DNA from: Flavobacteriaceae bacterium
GTDB taxonomy: Bacteria; Bacteroidota; Bacteroidia; Flavobacteriales; Flavobacteriaceae
Direction: 5' to 3'
Assembly (NCBI GenBank): GCA_029243385.1
Contig: JAQWSC010000008.1
Span: 1 to 45,611 of the forward strand
DNA length: 45,611 nucleotides
In this document: in pieces, positions 15,992-23,503 of the stretch
Layout of the letters: every line of letters begins with the position of its first letter
How positions within the stretch are numbered: position 1 is the stretch's first letter
Made by a program: the position numbers and the translations under genes
The notes under the pieces: model-generated
Told to the model about the DNA's origin: nothing
The model's input: only the letters and a program-made list of their open reading frames with translations
Databases searched by the model: none

Positions 15992-16111
15992 ATGCAACTT
16001 TTCCTAACATCCTGTGCCGTTGCGCTTTCCATCCTTTTTCTCTACAAAAAGTTTTTTAGGAAAAACACATCCACAAAAAAAGGATGTGGCAATGACTGCG
16101 GTTGCCACTAA
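15992..16111 (+). CDS. FeoB-associated Cys-rich membrane protein, 39 aa
   Basis: A tiny gene starting 2 nt after feoB. One transmembrane helix (about residues 5-19) is followed by a basic stretch and the tail GCGNDCGCH, with three Cys and a terminal His. Small proteins of this build (FeoB-associated Cys-rich membrane proteins) are known downstream of feoB and are thought to assist or sense iron at the transporter. An additional Cys (Cys8) lies in the helix. Confidence 0.85.
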   Translation: MQLFLTSCAVALSILFLYKKFFRKNTSTKKGCGNDCGCH

Positions 16112-16167
16112 AAAATGGCAGACCGAAATTATCGATCTACCATTTCAAATAAAAGAAATTGATTTTT

Positions 16168-17181
16168 TTAGTGGTGTCCCAATGCGTATTGAATCCCTAG
16201 GGTGCTCGTCAAACCATTTTTCATCTGAATTCCCTCAACCGACTGAGAAAGAGGAATGTTGACTTCAAGTGCAAAACGTAAATTTCTCAACACTCCCTCG
16301 GCAATCAAATAATTGCTTCCCAACCCTAAATTCAATTGGTTCCGACCCGAATTGTTGGCATTAAACAAGGGCATCATCATCGGATTGAGTTCAGTGTCCT
16401 CTCCTTTAATACTTCCTATGGAAAGGTAATCCAAGCTTGCTGAAAAACTACAATTTTTGGAAGCCTGAAATGCATACCAACCCACAGCGCTCCATTGACT
16501 TCCTAAGGTATAGTCTTCTGAATTTTCAGCCAATCTAAACTTATAAATCGATTGAAGTCCCCACGAAGTGGCGGCTGTTTGTCCTAAGTATGTAGCTCCA
16601 AAATACGGATCCCAAGTGCCACTTCCTAACTGCATCGGATATGCCAATCTAACGTTGTTCATCATTGGGGTATCTCCACGTTGATCCAAGCTCCCAATAG
16701 GAACAGAAACTCCTACATTCGCGTGAATTTTTTGACGTTTTTGACTCAACAAATGAATTAATCCAGCAACAGAAATATCTCCAAAACCACTTGATGAAGT
16801 TTCAAAATCGACATTCATTTTGGTAAGCAAATCCATGCTATTAGAAATGTAATTTCCCATTATCATTAGGGTTAATTTATCGGAAGGAGCGTACATAAAC
16901 CCTAACATTTGCATGTTCATTGTCATTTTTTGGGGGGCTGCCATGTATATTTCAAATACTGTTGTGTTTTGTGTTTCTGAAGATTCATTCAGCATTCCTT
17001 TCATATTCATGCTCATAAATCGGTAGGAAAACATCCATTCTCCTTTGGTGTGCATATGATCACCCATCACATGTATGGGAGCGTGTCCGTCAGGACGTGA
17101 AGAGCTCCAGGAAGTCTCTTGTGCCGAAAGCACAAAACATAATAAAAGCGATCCCATTATTGGGATTACAAATTTTTTCAT
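16168..17181 (-). CDS. Met/His-rich outer-membrane beta-barrel protein, 337 aa
   Basis: A signal peptide ends at about LSAQ (residue 20). Right after it comes DGHAPIHVMGDHMHTKGEWM and then many Met in short repeats (MSMNMKGM, KMTMNMQMLGFMY, MMM), a composition seen in copper-handling proteins. The rest alternates hydrophobic strands ending in aromatic residues (WSAVGWYAF, SFSASLDYLS, LRFALEVNI), as in an outer-membrane barrel of the phenol-degradation/MetA-like transporter type, ending LGIQYALGHH. It is read after the 129-residue Cys protein (56-nt gap with a small hairpin), so both probably serve one metal-related role. Metal identity is not proven. Confidence 0.65.
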   Translation of the reverse strand: MKKFVIPIMGSLLLCFVLSAQETSWSSSRPDGHAPIHVMGDHMHTKGEWMFSYRFMSMNMKGMLNESSETQNTTVFEIYMAAPQKMTMNMQMLGFMYAPSDKLTLMIMGNYISNSMDLLTKMNVDFETSSSGFGDISVAGLIHLLSQKRQKIHANVGVSVPIGSLDQRGDTPMMNNVRLAYPMQLGSGTWDPYFGATYLGQTAATSWGLQSIYKFRLAENSEDYTLGSQWSAVGWYAFQASKNCSFSASLDYLSIGSIKGEDTELNPMMMPLFNANNSGRNQLNLGLGSNYLIAEGVLRNLRFALEVNIPLSQSVEGIQMKNGLTSTLGIQYALGHH

Positions 17182-17213
17182 ATTATAATATATTGTAATT
17201 CAATTAATAAAGG

Positions 17214-17233
17214 AGTTGCTCTTGAAAGCAACT
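17214..17233. other. Intercistronic hairpin
   Basis: AGTTGCT-N6-AGCAACT in the 56-nt gap between two minus-strand genes. There is no T-run after it on the minus strand, so it is more likely an RNA processing or stabilising hairpin than a terminator. Confidence 0.4.
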
Positions 17234-17237
17234 TGCG

Positions 17238-17627
17238 TTAAGAAAATGATGTTACAATACGAGGAGGAGGCAATAAGGGTTTTTGTGAACTACCTTTATA
17301 TCTGCATAAAAAATGATACGAAGTGTTTCTTTTCGAAATTGGAATGTTAATGACGAAATCGCTGTTTTCTAAAAAAAGAGTAGGAAATTTTTCAAAATTA
17401 ATTTGTAAGTGATTGGTATTGTCCGAAGATTCATTTTCCAAAACATCCTTTGTAAGTTGACATTTTCCATTACATGCTAACACTTCTTTTTCTTTGTTGA
17501 TACAAAGCACTTCAGCAATGTATTCGTAATTGATAAAGTAATTGAAAAAGGGAAATGTAGGACGAAGCCCTGAATAACAGAAAATGAAAATAAATAAAAA
17601 GCTAATCGCTTTTTTGTGTTGGCTCAT
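17238..17627 (-). CDS. Small membrane-anchored protein with CNGKC motif, 129 aa
   Basis: One N-terminal transmembrane segment (about residues 8-30), followed by an extracytoplasmic stretch YEYIAEVLCINKEKEVLACNGKCQL. The three spaced Cys (one in VLC and two in CNGKC) are the mark of a small family found next to copper and other heavy-metal genes in Bacteroidota; its biochemical role is not known to me. The C-terminus is Pro- and Ser-rich (QKPLLPPPRIVTS). First gene of a two-gene unit with the Met/His-rich barrel protein, with a good promoter box upstream. Confidence 0.65.
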   Translation of the reverse strand: MSQHKKAISFLFIFIFCYSGLRPTFPFFNYFINYEYIAEVLCINKEKEVLACNGKCQLTKDVLENESSDNTNHLQINFEKFPTLFLENSDFVINIPISKRNTSYHFLCRYKGSSQKPLLPPPRIVTSFS

Positions 17628-17654
17628 AAATCAAGAACTGAATGGTATTTTTTG

Positions 17655-17662
17655 CAAATTTA
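17655..17662 (-). promoter_or_regulatory. Promoter -7 box TAAATTTG for the CNGKC gene
   Basis: Exact TAnnTTTG match, 27 nt before the ATG. It separates this pair from the upstream ZIP operon. Confidence 0.5.
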
Positions 17663-17687
17663 CTTAAAGTTTAAGTTCTAAAAGAAT

Positions 17688-18506
17688 TTATCCCAAAGCG
17701 ACATCAAGTACCATCATAACAATAAATCCTCCTATAAATCCCATAGCAGCAATGTCTGTGTATTTGTCCTGTTGTGTTTCAGGAATAACCTCCTCAACCA
17801 CTACAAAAATCATAGCTCCTGCAGCAAAGGATAGAGCATAGGGTAAAATGGGAGTGAAAAAAGTAACTGCCACTGCTCCTATAACCGCTGAAATCGGTTC
17901 AACAATTGCTGAAGCTTGGCCATAAAAAAAACTTTTTCTTCGACTGGCACCTTGTCTTCTCATGGGCATAGAAACGGCAATCCCCTCAGGAAAATTTTGA
18001 ATTCCAATTCCCAATGCCAAAACAACCGCACCCACAATGGAGGCTTCAGGAAGTCCGGCAGCTACGCCACCAAACAAAACTCCAATAGCCAAACCTTCGG
18101 GAATGTTGTGCAATGTAATTGCCAAAAACAACAAGGTCGTTCGGTGCCAAGGTGTTTTTATTCCTTCTGCTTTTTTAAAGTTGATGTGCAAATGAGGCAA
18201 TACTTTGTCCAACGAAAAAATAAACAATGCTCCTAGTAAAAAACCAACCGCTGCAGGAATTACTTTTACAAAACCCTCTCCTTCACTCATTTCAATTCCT
18301 GGTGCCAATAAACTCCAAAAACTTGCCGCAACCATAACACCGCCCGTAAACCCAAGCATTCCGTCCAAAACCGAGCGTCTCATGGTTTTGAAGAAAAAAA
18401 CAAAAGAGGCTCCCAAAGCAGTTAGACCCCAAGTAAATAAAGTGGCATAAAGCGCTCCTAAAATAGGATCTGTATTTTCAAAAAATGTAATAATTTGCTC
18501 AAACAT
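17688..18506 (-). CDS. ZIP-family metal transporter, 272 aa
   Basis: Imports divalent metal (Zn, Mn or Fe) across the inner membrane. About eight hydrophobic helices; the two signature metal-binding helices are complete: HNIPEG (133-138) and QNFPEG (170-175), plus the VVVEEVIPE motif near the C-terminus. The His-containing loop LPHLHINF is between helices. Closest in layout to the GufA/ZupT subgroup. It starts 2 nt after the stop of the MntR/DtxR-type regulator, so both are one operon and the transporter is very likely metal-controlled. Confidence 0.92.
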   Translation of the reverse strand: MFEQIITFFENTDPILGALYATLFTWGLTALGASFVFFFKTMRRSVLDGMLGFTGGVMVAASFWSLLAPGIEMSEGEGFVKVIPAAVGFLLGALFIFSLDKVLPHLHINFKKAEGIKTPWHRTTLLFLAITLHNIPEGLAIGVLFGGVAAGLPEASIVGAVVLALGIGIQNFPEGIAVSMPMRRQGASRRKSFFYGQASAIVEPISAVIGAVAVTFFTPILPYALSFAAGAMIFVVVEEVIPETQQDKYTDIAAMGFIGGFIVMMVLDVALG

Positions 18507-18508
18507 GT

Positions 18509-19165
18509 TTATACTTTTAAAACGTAAATATTGTTAATGGTTTGTTTCGATAATATATGATTCGAGTCATTAATGGATACATGCATCGAATGATCAAAAG
18601 CTTCAATAAATGAAATGGTAAGTAAATCCCCCAATGCAATATTCCGCTTGTCTAAATATTGTAAAAAAACAGCGGAAGAATCCTTAACCCCCACAAAACG
18701 CGCGATATCACCAACCTCTAATGTGGATAATAAAATCTTTTCTGAATACTGAATAAACCCTGCCCGATTGGGTATAGGATCTCCGTGAGGATCGTGTTGA
18801 GGGTAATCCAAAAAACGATCCAATTCTTGAGTGAGTTTGTCCGAATGTACGTGCTCTAACTGCTCAGCAATTTCATGAACTTCGTCCCAAGAAAAATTGA
18901 GCTTATCAAACAAAAAAACCTCCCACAAACGATGCTTTCTAATAATTTTTAACGCAGTCTTTTGTCCCAATTCTGTCAAAGAAACTCCTTTGTATTTTTG
19001 ATAAGAAACCAACGATTTATCCCCCATTTTTTTTAGCATTTCTGTAACTGATGAAGGCTTGCTATTTATTTTGGACGCTATCGAATTGGTGGTAATCTCT
19101 TTATCAGTTTCCAACGATAAATGAAAAATTGTTTTGAGATAATTTTCTTCTGAATGCGTTAACAT
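18509..19165 (-). CDS. MntR/DtxR-family metal-dependent repressor, 218 aa
   Basis: A metal-sensing DNA-binding protein. The winged helix-turn-helix is at about 5-65 (TTNSIASKINSKPSSVTEMLKKM is the recognition region). The dimer and metal-binding domain holds many expected ligands: HRLWE (His78, Glu82), DEVHEIAEQLEHVHSD, and the FLDYPQHDPHGDPIP loop. A C-terminal FeoA/SH3-like domain runs from about 145 to 218, as in the longer DtxR branch. It is the first gene of an operon with the ZIP transporter. Palindromes right at its promoter suggest autoregulation. Whether it senses Mn, Fe or Zn cannot be read. Confidence 0.9.
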   Translation of the reverse strand: MLTHSEENYLKTIFHLSLETDKEITTNSIASKINSKPSSVTEMLKKMGDKSLVSYQKYKGVSLTELGQKTALKIIRKHRLWEVFLFDKLNFSWDEVHEIAEQLEHVHSDKLTQELDRFLDYPQHDPHGDPIPNRAGFIQYSEKILLSTLEVGDIARFVGVKDSSAVFLQYLDKRNIALGDLLTISFIEAFDHSMHVSINDSNHILSKQTINNIYVLKV

Positions 19166-19170
19166 AGACG

Positions 19171-19178
19171 CAAATATA
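19171..19178 (-). promoter_or_regulatory. Promoter -7 box TATATTTG of the regulator-ZIP operon
   Basis: Exact TAnnTTTG match. Only 5 nt separate it from the ATG, so the mRNA is probably leaderless. Confidence 0.6.
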
Positions 19179-19207
19179 AATATTTTTATAGAGATATAAA
19201 AATATTT
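19178..19207. promoter_or_regulatory. 12-bp perfect inverted repeat over the promoter
   Basis: AAATATTTTTAT-N6-ATAAAAATATTT abuts the -7 box and covers the -33 region of the regulator operon. It is very AT-rich, so chance is possible, but perfect 12-bp arms at this position suggest an operator. Confidence 0.5.
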
Positions 19208-19221
19208 TTAGGCAATCCTAA
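19208..19221. promoter_or_regulatory. DtxR-type half-site palindrome TTAGG-CAAT-CCTAA
   Basis: Five-bp GC-containing arms directly next to the AT-rich inverted repeat. TTAGG...CCTAA resembles the outer arms of known DtxR/IdeR operators. It lies between the regulator operon and the divergent lycopene cyclase gene and could affect either. Confidence 0.5.
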
Positions 19222-19269
19222 AGATAGTATAAACACTTATTTTTTGTACATTTACGTTAATTCTTAAGA

Positions 19270-20421
19270 ATGCAGCGAGCATACGATTATATTATTGGGG
19301 GTGGAGGAGCATCGGGATTATACTTGGCATCCGTTTTGGCGGATCATCCTATTTACAAAGATTTTAAAGGGCTTATTATAGATCCTAAAACTTCTTATGA
19401 AAATGATCGAACATGGTGTTTTTGGGAAAAAGGACTTGGCGCCTGGGACGAACTTATTTTTAAACAATGGGATACCATTAAATTCAAAAGCGACTCGCTC
19501 AACAAAAACGTTTCTATAAATCCTTTTCAATACAAAATGATTCGTAGCAAAGAAGTCTATTCGTCGTTACTTGAACGCATCAAAAAACACCCAAATATTG
19601 AGTTTTGCCATGAAAAAATAGTTCACTATTCGGACGAAGGTGTTCGTGTATTGGTTTCTACAGAGCACCATACATTCTCTTCCAAAAAAATGTTTTCGAG
19701 CATCTTAAATTGGGATTTAATAAAATCACAAACCAAATACCCTTTGCTTCAGCAACATTTTGTAGGATGGTTTGTAAAAACCTCCCATCCTATTTTTGAC
19801 AAGCAAAAAGCAACGTTTATGGATTTTTCGGTTTCACAAAAAAAGAATACCCGATTTATGTATGTGTTGCCTTTTTCGGATTCTGAGGCGCTTATCGAAT
19901 ATACTTTGTTTTCAAAAGATTTACTTTCATTGGAAGAATATGAAAATTCGATTGATGAGTACTTGGTTCAAATGGGCGCTGGCGAATATTCCATTGCTGA
20001 AAAAGAACAAGGAAGCATTCCCATGACAGCGTTTCCTTTTGAAAAACGAAACACTAAAAACATTCTACATATCGGTTCTGCAGGAGGATGGACCAAACCT
20101 ACCACAGGTTTTACTTTTAAAAATATTGAACGAAAAACAAACGAGCTTTCTGATTTTTTAGAAATCCGTTCAGATTTTTCAAAATTTACAAAATCCAATC
20201 GCTTTCGTTTTTATGACCTATTGTTTTTGGATGTGTTACATCGTTATAATGAAAAAGGAAGCATGCTTTTTTCAAAATTGTTTCAAAAAAATTCAGCACA
20301 GCGCATTTTCAGATTTTTAGACGAACAAAGTAGCATAAAAGAAGAAGTTAAGTTAATGAGAACAATGCCAACTGGGCTTTTCATCCTTGCCTTTATAAGG
20401 CGTCTCTTCCGCATAAACTAA
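19270..20421 (+). CDS. crtY: Lycopene cyclase (CrtY type), 383 aa
   Basis: Closes the ends of lycopene to beta-ionone rings in carotenoid synthesis. It has an N-terminal dinucleotide-binding loop (YIIGGGGASGLYLA, residues 8-20), the RTWCFWE segment, the FMDFSV motif typical of the bacterial CrtY branch, the LIEYTLFS segment, and the GSAGGWTKPTTGFTFKNI motif near the FAD contact. Length fits the family. No other carotenoid crt genes are next to it except the convergent prenyl synthase. Divergent from the metal regulator operon. Confidence 0.93.
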   Translation: MQRAYDYIIGGGGASGLYLASVLADHPIYKDFKGLIIDPKTSYENDRTWCFWEKGLGAWDELIFKQWDTIKFKSDSLNKNVSINPFQYKMIRSKEVYSSLLERIKKHPNIEFCHEKIVHYSDEGVRVLVSTEHHTFSSKKMFSSILNWDLIKSQTKYPLLQQHFVGWFVKTSHPIFDKQKATFMDFSVSQKKNTRFMYVLPFSDSEALIEYTLFSKDLLSLEEYENSIDEYLVQMGAGEYSIAEKEQGSIPMTAFPFEKRNTKNILHIGSAGGWTKPTTGFTFKNIERKTNELSDFLEIRSDFSKFTKSNRFRFYDLLFLDVLHRYNEKGSMLFSKLFQKNSAQRIFRFLDEQSSIKEEVKLMRTMPTGLFILAFIRRLFRIN

Positions 20422-20450
20422 AAAACTTCTCCAAAAGAAATCCTAGAGTT

Positions 20451-21425
20451 TTAGTTAGCACGTTGCATGATGGCACTTCCAAAATCCAATAAGATTTGTT
20501 TTTTTGCAGCATCGATTCGCAATTCATTCAAGTACTCAAACGCTTGTTGCGTATGTTTCTTAATCATTTCTTGCGTAGTCTTGGCGGCTCCTGTTTCTAA
20601 AAACAGCTTTTTAACCGTTTCCAGTTTTTGACGAGTCCTATTGGAGGATGAAGCAAACTCCTTGTGAAGTTGTTGCTGCTGGGTGGATGAACCCAATGCT
20701 AGGGTTTGATGGTATAAAATTGTTTTTTTATTTTCAATAATATCTCCCCCAACTTGTTTTCCAAAAACTGCTGGGTCTCCAAACGTGTCTAGATAGTCGT
20801 CTTGAAGTTGAAAAGCGATTCCTAACTGAACCCCAAATTGATAAAGTGTCTTTGAATCGGCATCAGAAGCGTTTGCCACGATTGCTCCCATTTGTAAAGC
20901 ACATCCTAACAAAACGGCTGTTTTTTGAGTAATCATAGTCATGTACTCTTGCAAAGAAACATCGTCTCGGGTTTCGAAATCAATATCATATTGTTGTCCT
21001 TCACAAACCTCCAAAGCCGTTTGACTCAACAAGCGCGTCAATGAATTAAACACAGCAGGAGAATACGATTCTAATTGTTGATACGCCTGAATCAGCATCG
21101 CGTCGCCCGAAAGGATCGCCGTGTTGATGTTCCATTTGTGATGCACAGTAGTTTTTCCTCTTCGCAAAGGAGCTGCATCCATAATATCGTCATGCATCAA
21201 CGTAAAATTATGAAAAGCCTCAACAGCCATTGCCGCAGGAAGGGCATCTTTTGGATTGGCGTTAAAACAATCTGCAGCCATTAACGCTAGTACTGGTCGA
21301 AGTCTTTTTCCTCCTAAAGTAAGCAGATACGAAATGGGTTCATACAAATTATGAGGTTGGGACTGAAGCGTATTTTTGGCCAAATGATCCAAAAACAGTT
21401 GCCGTTGCTTTCCAATATAATCCAT
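20451..21425 (-). CDS. Polyprenyl diphosphate synthase (FPP/GGPP type), 324 aa
   Basis: Condenses isopentenyl diphosphate units into a longer prenyl diphosphate. Both aspartate-rich motifs are intact: DDIMD (79-83) followed by APLRRGKTTVH, and DDYLD (209-213) in FQLQDDYLDTFGD. GGKRLRP (38-44) is the substrate-binding motif. The residues just before the first motif (FHNFTLMHDD) include bulky aromatics that limit chain length, consistent with FPP or GGPP rather than long chains. Convergent with crtY, so both may feed carotenoid synthesis. The exact product length is not proven. Confidence 0.9.
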   Translation of the reverse strand: MDYIGKQRQLFLDHLAKNTLQSQPHNLYEPISYLLTLGGKRLRPVLALMAADCFNANPKDALPAAMAVEAFHNFTLMHDDIMDAAPLRRGKTTVHHKWNINTAILSGDAMLIQAYQQLESYSPAVFNSLTRLLSQTALEVCEGQQYDIDFETRDDVSLQEYMTMITQKTAVLLGCALQMGAIVANASDADSKTLYQFGVQLGIAFQLQDDYLDTFGDPAVFGKQVGGDIIENKKTILYHQTLALGSSTQQQQLHKEFASSSNRTRQKLETVKKLFLETGAAKTTQEMIKKHTQQAFEYLNELRIDAAKKQILLDFGSAIMQRAN

Positions 21426-21494
21426 GAATTGCTTTTTTGCTAAAATACGTTTTTCGACAGGGAATAAGCAACCCCAAAAACACTAAATACTTAA

Positions 21495-21520
21495 GAAACT
21501 TTTTTGGTATTTAAAGTTTC
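21495..21520. promoter_or_regulatory. Operator-like inverted repeat at the tetR promoter
   Basis: GAAACTTT-N10-AAAGTTTC, perfect 8-bp arms. The spacer contains the TTTG -33 element (21503-21506) and the right arm ends 5 bp before the -7 box, so a bound dimer would block RNA polymerase. It is the likely site of the TetR protein encoded next to it. Confidence 0.6.
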
Positions 21521-21525
21521 CGTTC

Positions 21526-21533
21526 TATATTTG
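21526..21533 (+). promoter_or_regulatory. Promoter -7 box TATATTTG with -33 TTTG, tetR-efflux operon
   Basis: TTTG at 21503-21506, 19 bp, then an exact TAnnTTTG: both elements at the consensus spacing for Bacteroidota. The leader to the ATG is 22 nt. Confidence 0.7.
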
Positions 21534-21555
21534 CAGTTCCTAAAAAAAGGATGCA

Positions 21556-22161
21556 ATGAAATCAAAAATTTGTAGCAAAGCGCAAGAAATGTTTTTGGAA
21601 CTAGGTTTCAAGAGCGTTACAATGGATGATATCGCTAATGCAATGGGAATTTCTAAAAAAACAATTTATGTTCATTTTGCAAACAAAACAAAACTCGTTC
21701 AAGAAACTACCTTTAACATGTTCGATGAAGTTTCAAATAAAATTGAATCGATTCGCATAACAGCCAACAACCCAATTACTGAACTCTACGAAGTAAAACT
21801 TTTTTTAATGCGTTATTTAAAAGGAGAAAAAGTATCGCCGCAGTTTCAGCTTCAAAAGTTTTATCCAACAATACATCAGGAACTCCAAAAAAAACAATAC
21901 GCATTTATGTTGGATTCTGTAAAAAGAAGCTTGGAAAAAGGCATTGCACTGGGACTTTTTCGCGATAATATTGATATTGAATTTATTTCTCGAATGTATT
22001 TTAATGGAATGAATGGAATTAAAAATCGGGAAGTATTTACTACAGAATTATTTCATCCCGATTATTTGATGGAATCCTATCTTGATTATCATCTTCGAGC
22101 CATTGTTACCCAAAAGGGACTGAAACAACTTAATAAAATAACCTTAACAAAAGCCTCATGA
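21556..22161 (+). CDS. TetR-family repressor of the efflux operon, 201 aa
   Basis: Helix-turn-helix in the first 45 residues (MDDIANAMGISKKTIYVHFANKTKLVQ). The rest is a helical ligand-binding domain without close motif. The stop overlaps the start of the TolC-like gene by 4 nt, so the regulator is the first gene of its own target operon. A palindrome at the promoter is the probable operator. The inducer is unknown. Confidence 0.9.
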   Translation: MKSKICSKAQEMFLELGFKSVTMDDIANAMGISKKTIYVHFANKTKLVQETTFNMFDEVSNKIESIRITANNPITELYEVKLFLMRYLKGEKVSPQFQLQKFYPTIHQELQKKQYAFMLDSVKRSLEKGIALGLFRDNIDIEFISRMYFNGMNGIKNREVFTTELFHPDYLMESYLDYHLRAIVTQKGLKQLNKITLTKAS

Positions 22162-23501
22162 AAAACATCATACTTGGAGTGCTCTCACTGCTGTTTTTTT
22201 CTTCAATTCAATCACAAGAAAATCGTTCTTTTTCGTTAGAAGAAGCTATTGCTTTTGGACTGATATACAATCGAACGGCTCAAAATGCAGGCAGTGATAT
22301 CGCCATTGCCAAGAAAAAACAATGGGAAACCATCGCCTTGGGATTGCCACAAATTAACCTGAATGGAGAATATACCAACAACCTCAAACAGGGGGTTTCA
22401 TTAATTCCTTCAGAAATTTTTGGTGGACCAGCTGGTGAATTTACAGAAATTGCCTTTGGCACACGGCAACAAATTAACGCCACATTACGTTTGGATCAGT
22501 TGCTATTTGACGGTTCGTATTTGGTGGGTATTCAAGCTTCCAAAGTGTATTTGGAAATATCCAATCGCGCTAAATTAAAGACAGATTTGGAGGTAAAAAA
22601 GGCAATCATCAAAGCCTATTGCAACGTGTTGTTGGCTACTCAACAAATTAACGTGTTGAATAGAAATCTTGAAAATGTACAGAAGAATTTGTTGGAAGTT
22701 GAAGCCATATTCGAAAACGGATTGATAGAAAAAGAAAATGTAGAGCAACTTCAAATAACACTGGCTTCTCTTGAAAATTCTCTGCAATATGCGCAACAAA
22801 TGAAAATCATCTCTCAAGGACTTCTGAAAATCGTTTTGGGCATTTCCAATGAAGACTCGATAACACTAACCGATAGCTTAGAAGGACTGACCTTAAAAAA
22901 ACTTAGCAAATCTGTTCTTGACAATCCTTTTATCATTGAAAACAACATCGACTTTCAAATTGCTAAAAACAGCGTAGCATCACAAAAACTATTGTTAAAA
23001 TTAGCACGCTACAAGGCACTTCCTTCATTGACCGCTTTTATTGACGGAAGGTACAATGGGAATAACGATCGTTTTGAGTTTTTAGATTCCGAACAACCGT
23101 GGTATGGATCGTCGATGGTTGGAGTAAAACTTACACTTCCCGTGTTTAGTTCATTCAAACGAAGTGCATCTGTAGCGCAAGCCCGCCTTGATCTTAAAAA
23201 AGAAATCAATCTTTTTGAAGAAACAAAACAACAATTAAACTTAAAGGTGGCTTCGGCAAAATCATCGTGTATGTTGGCCGTTAAGAAATTTCAAACGGCT
23301 CAAAAAACACTCAAATTGGCTGAAAGTATCGAGCAAAAAAATCAAACAAAATTTTACGAAGGCTTGGCTTCAAGTTTTGAATTATACCAAGCACAAAATC
23401 AATTGTACACAAGTCAAAATCAATTGTTACTTGCCATGATTGATCTTATTAATGAAAATTCAAATTTGGAAACATTACTCCATCAAACTCCTACAGAATA
23501 G
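22158..23501 (+). CDS. TolC-family outer-membrane efflux channel, 447 aa
   Basis: Forms the outer-membrane exit duct of the tripartite pump. Signal peptide 1-19 (ending SIQSQ). Two long repeats of helix-strand-strand-helix follow, the first beginning SFSLEEAIAFGLIYNRTAQNA, with coiled-coil helices around 150-230 and 360-440 (QNQLYTSQNQLLLAMIDLINENSNLETLL). Length and layout are normal for the family. Coupled to tetR (4-nt overlap) and followed 2 nt later by the adaptor gene. Confidence 0.92.
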   Translation: MKNIILGVLSLLFFSSIQSQENRSFSLEEAIAFGLIYNRTAQNAGSDIAIAKKKQWETIALGLPQINLNGEYTNNLKQGVSLIPSEIFGGPAGEFTEIAFGTRQQINATLRLDQLLFDGSYLVGIQASKVYLEISNRAKLKTDLEVKKAIIKAYCNVLLATQQINVLNRNLENVQKNLLEVEAIFENGLIEKENVEQLQITLASLENSLQYAQQMKIISQGLLKIVLGISNEDSITLTDSLEGLTLKKLSKSVLDNPFIIENNIDFQIAKNSVASQKLLLKLARYKALPSLTAFIDGRYNGNNDRFEFLDSEQPWYGSSMVGVKLTLPVFSSFKRSASVAQARLDLKKEINLFEETKQQLNLKVASAKSSCMLAVKKFQTAQKTLKLAESIEQKNQTKFYEGLASSFELYQAQNQLYTSQNQLLLAMIDLINENSNLETLLHQTPTE

Positions 23502-23503
23502 TC

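Noticed and set aside
19178-19207. AT-rich inverted repeat as a terminator
   Set aside because: It lies upstream of both divergent genes rather than after a gene, and has no GC-containing stem.
20422-20450. Terminator between convergent crtY and the prenyl synthase gene
   Set aside because: Only AAAACT/AGTTTT arms with a 20-nt loop were seen; too weak to call.
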